A stretch of DNA of 6,662 bases. Origin: Porphyromonadaceae bacterium (GTDB lineage: Bacteria > Bacteroidota > Bacteroidia > Bacteroidales > Tannerellaceae). Position 1 is the stretch's first letter. Every line of letters starts with the position of its first letter. This document shows, piece by piece, positions 5,404 through 6,662 of this stretch. The position numbers were made by a program, and so were the translations under genes. Where the stretch lies: NCBI GenBank assembly GCA_003517945.1, contig DOZP01000069.1, positions 9,693-16,354 on the forward strand. The letters run 5' to 3'. Below the pieces are notes generated by a model. It ran no database searches, had not been told where the DNA came from, and saw only the letters and a program-made list of their open reading frames with translations.

Positions 5404-6662
5404 ATGAATATTATAAAGTTAATGAATGCCGCTACGCAGGGAAATCCCCGGCGGCTCTATCCGATGATCGGCTGGACATTATTGGAATATACTTTCCGTG
5501 CCACACCTTACTGCGTCATGCTGGGCGTGGTGTGGGAACTTTTTAAACCGCTTCAATATCCGGGAACGGAACTGAATGTGAAGTTGATTGGCATTTACTG
5601 TGCCGTCCTGTTGGTGTGCCTGTTACTGCTGTTGTTCTTCAACTATAAATCCTATATGGCTTCATACAGCGAAGGTTACAGTATTTGCGCCGACGGGCGG
5701 TTCAGCGTGGCGGAACACCTGCGTAAGCTGTCTATGGGATTCTACAACACCAAAGATCCCGGAACGATTGGTTCTTATATCGTAAGCGATTTCGATAATG
5801 TGGAACTATTGGTAACGCACTTGCTTCCGCAAATCATCGGAGGCATCATCGGCCCTTTGGCGATGATTATCAGTCTGGCGTTTTTCAACTGGCAACTGGC
5901 CTCAATTGCCGCACTGGTTATTCCACTTGCCTGGCCGATGGTGTGGATTACCCGCAAGCTGATTACCCATACAGGAAAGAAACAACAAAAGTCGAAGACC
6001 GATACCGCTTCGCGTGTCATTGAATACATTCAGGGCATCCGGCTGATTAAGGCTTTCAATCTGGGCGGGACGAAGTTTGAACGCCTGGAAAAATCGTTTT
6101 GTAAACTGAAACAGGATTCTATCCGTTTGGAAGCCGGTTCCGGCCCCACGCTGGTGTTGGCGACCTTCGTACTGAATGCCGGTATTCCGTTGATTATTCT
6201 GGTGGGGTTCTATTTCTTCACACATGGAGAAATGAGCCTGCCTGTCTATATCCTCTTCCTTTTGCTGGGAACTAAAATGTGCGAACCGCTCACGCAGGCA
6301 TTGATGTTTTTAGGTTTGGCAACTTATATGGGATTGAGCGTGGAACGCATCGAAGCCTTGCGCAAAACACCCATAATGCCTGAAGGTTCAAATACAGGAA
6401 AAATTACCAGCTTTGATATCGAATTTAAGGATGTGGATTTCTCGTACAACAATGTGCCGGTCATAAAACGATTGAGCCTGAAAATCCCTTCACACAAGCT
6501 GACCGCTTTGGTCGGGCCTTCGGGTTCGGGTAAAACAACGCTTACACGGTTGATTGCCCGCTTTTGGGATGTGGAAGGTGGCGAAATTCGATTGAGCGGG
6601 AAGAACATCAAGGATTATCCGGTTGATAGCCTGTTGTCGTGTATCTCCATTGTATTTCAGGA
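5404..6662 (+). CDS. ABC half-transporter, YbtQ/IrtB-like, second of a pair (partial at right edge)
   Basis: The reading frame from the ATG at 5404 stays open to the right edge: 419 complete codons plus two bases. Hydrophobic segments lie near residues 20-45, 60-80, 140-160, 165-182, 248-271 and 279-297, followed by the start of an ATPase domain. This part shows A-loop Tyr348, Walker A GPSGSGKTT (371-379, Lys377) and the Q-loop Gln419 as the last complete codon. The signature motif, Walker B and H-loop lie beyond the window, so ATPase competence cannot be judged. The motif EYIQG (207-211) matches EYVRG in the first partner, as do RFWD after Walker A and the VFQ at the Q-loop. The proteins are clearly homologous but far from identical, so a heterodimer of the two half-transporters is the natural reading. 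The 6-base gap to the previous gene indicates one operon. Base composition matches its partner and differs from the left half of the window. Confidence 0.9.
   Translation, partial: MNIIKLMNAATQGNPRRLYPMIGWTLLEYTFRATPYCVMLGVVWELFKPLQYPGTELNVKLIGIYCAVLLVCLLLLLFFNYKSYMASYSEGYSICADGRFSVAEHLRKLSMGFYNTKDPGTIGSYIVSDFDNVELLVTHLLPQIIGGIIGPLAMIISLAFFNWQLASIAALVIPLAWPMVWITRKLITHTGKKQQKSKTDTASRVIEYIQGIRLIKAFNLGGTKFERLEKSFCKLKQDSIRLEAGSGPTLVLATFVLNAGIPLIILVGFYFFTHGEMSLPVYILFLLLGTKMCEPLTQALMFLGLATYMGLSVERIEALRKTPIMPEGSNTGKITSFDIEFKDVDFSYNNVPVIKRLSLKIPSHKLTALVGPSGSGKTTLTRLIARFWDVEGGEIRLSGKNIKDYPVDSLLSCISIVFQ

Noticed and set aside
5588..5785. A 65-codon + strand frame within the second ABC gene
   Set aside because: It lies inside the second half-transporter's continuous frame (5404 to the edge), which carries the membrane segments and Walker A. 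The alternative frame gives a cysteine/tryptophan-rich nonsense protein.
5775..6611. Minus-strand frames opposite the second ABC gene (5775-6029, 5902-6225, 6324-6611)
   Set aside because: They are antisense shadows of the same intact ABC frame, with no recognisable protein features.
5404..6662. Possible disruption of the second ABC gene
   Set aside because: Translating it by hand from 5404 gave 419 codons without a stop or frameshift, and homologous motifs appear in the right order. It is simply cut by the window edge.

Overview
The window most likely comes from a member of the Bacteroidales (Bacteroides/Parabacteroides-like). Three things suggest this. Genes lack strong Shine-Dalgarno sites and have A-rich leaders. 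The one long intergenic region contains a TAnnTTTG-type -7 element. The ABC transporter proteins look like those common in gut Bacteroidales. No RNA gene, CRISPR array, transposase, integrase or att site was found. Genus assignment is inference.

Left module (1-3354, + strand, AT-rich, about 30% G+C in two hand-counted 60-base lines). This is a tightly packed four-gene transcription unit whose beginning lies outside the window. In order it holds the C-terminal part of a multi-pass membrane protein (possibly DUF6796-like), a saccharopine-dehydrogenase-like Rossmann oxidoreductase (380-1453), a second divergent paralog of that oxidoreductase (1461-2567), and an unrecognised protein with about eight membrane segments (2551-3354). 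The first junction is an ATGA overlap, the second a 7-base gap, and the third a 17- or 38-base overlap, so the genes are almost certainly co-translated. Two paralogous dehydrogenases between two membrane proteins suggest a small pathway on an amino-acid- or lipid-like substrate, but the substrate cannot be read from the sequence.

Spacer (3355-3606, 252 bases). It contains no convincing gene. It holds a candidate Bacteroidetes promoter with two small palindromes around it, and two short open frames (one on each strand) that may be gene remnants or leader peptides.

Right module (3607-6662, + strand, clearly more G+C-rich, about 53-57% in two hand-counted lines). Two consecutive ABC half-transporters, each a membrane domain fused to an ATPase domain, are separated by 6 bases. 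The second runs off the right edge just after its Q-loop glutamine. Together they should form a heterodimeric type IV (exporter-fold) ABC transporter. The first has an ADPE-type D-loop, a feature I associate with the YbtP/YbtQ and IrtA/IrtB siderophore-transporter-like branch.

The sharp change in base composition at the spacer suggests that the two modules have different histories. Nothing here proves that they work together. The least ordinary part of the window is the left operon.
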